Source of the DNA: Cyanocohniella sp. LLY
GTDB lineage: Bacteria; Cyanobacteriota; Cyanobacteriia; Cyanobacteriales; Nostocaceae
Length of the DNA stretch: 49,803 bases
Direction of reading: 5' to 3'
Assembly: GCA_022241785.1 (NCBI GenBank)
Contig: JAKOMP010000033.1
Span: forward strand, 1-49,803
The translations under genes and the position numbers were made by a program. Under the pieces are notes generated by a model. The model had not been told where the DNA came from. It did no database searches and saw nothing but the letters and a program-made list of their open reading frames with translations. Shown in pieces: positions 49,742 through 49,803 of the stretch. The first letter of the stretch is position 1, and each line of letters starts with the position of its first letter.

Positions 49742-49803
49742 CGTTAATTAGGGGATGAGGGCAGGGCTGTTTCGTTCCCTAAAATGGTTAAAATTGCAAG
49801 GGT

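Overview
The window looks like chromosomal DNA of a filamentous, probably heterocyst-forming cyanobacterium (Nostoc/Anabaena relatives). Evidence: many copies of the HIP1 octamer GCGATCGC, the tandem-heptamer and palindromic repeats typical of Nostocales, and cyanobacterial gene families (TxlA, sucrose synthase SusA, a CobK gene behind a B12 riboswitch, a Cys-free HemB, an RDD/pentapeptide protein like HglK, a LabA-like NYN protein). There is no rRNA, CRISPR array, prophage or intact transposase. There is one tRNA, tRNA-Arg(ACG).

Layout. 0-5 kb: the 3' end of an unknown gene; head-to-head peptidoglycan-type genes (class A beta-lactamase-like serine hydrolase and NlpC/P60 endopeptidase); a family 2 glycosyltransferase; an MFS exporter; the tRNA; moaC. 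5-8.8 kb: a string of small proteins (DUF2795, 2TM, DUF3181 and unnamed ones), including a 50-residue Cys-rich protein too short for standard ORF cut-offs. 8.4-13 kb: a coiled-coil membrane protein, the RDD/pentapeptide protein, an outer-membrane barrel, an aminotransferase remnant, and hemB behind a Fur-type box. 13-15.3 kb: a cobalamin riboswitch leading DUF1636 and cobK, then a phosphatase-like protein and a 58-residue protein. 15.6-21 kb (minus): susA followed by a disaccharide phosphorylase fused to beta-phosphoglucomutase. Together these could break sucrose and another disaccharide down to ADP-glucose and glucose 6-phosphate. 21-26 kb: a Uma2 nuclease-fold protein, a 1238-residue ChlH/CobN-family chelatase subunit carrying three in-frame repeat insertions, and a candidate structured small RNA. 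26.6-31.2 kb: a NYN protein, an OmpR-type two-component pair, an orphan IS200/IS605 right end resembling a TnpB guide-RNA scaffold, and a TetR-Rieske oxygenase pair sharing an operator. 31-39.5 kb: small membrane proteins, MAPEG, a PlsC-type acyltransferase with a TGA near its apparent original start, a conserved hypothetical protein and a GH38 alpha-mannosidase. 39.6-49.8 kb: a secreted EndoU-type RNase, a methyltransferase, a possible ComFB-like protein, a barrel protein, a NIL-ferredoxin divergent from txlA, two RodZ-type HTH membrane proteins flanking a sterol-desaturase-family enzyme and an alpha/beta hydrolase, and a 235-bp MITE.

Most genes are single transcription units. Clear operon-like couplings are response regulator/kinase (GTGA overlap), tetR/Rieske, riboswitch-DUF1636-cobK, and susA/phosphorylase. 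The most unusual content is the mobile and repeat fabric: repeat families that have entered coding frames in frame, several MITE-like inverted-repeat elements, and the orphan IS605 end. The tight TetR operator architecture, with an apparently leaderless tetR message, also stands out. No complete novel defence or biosynthetic system is visible. All functional calls are from sequence reading alone; no database search was run.
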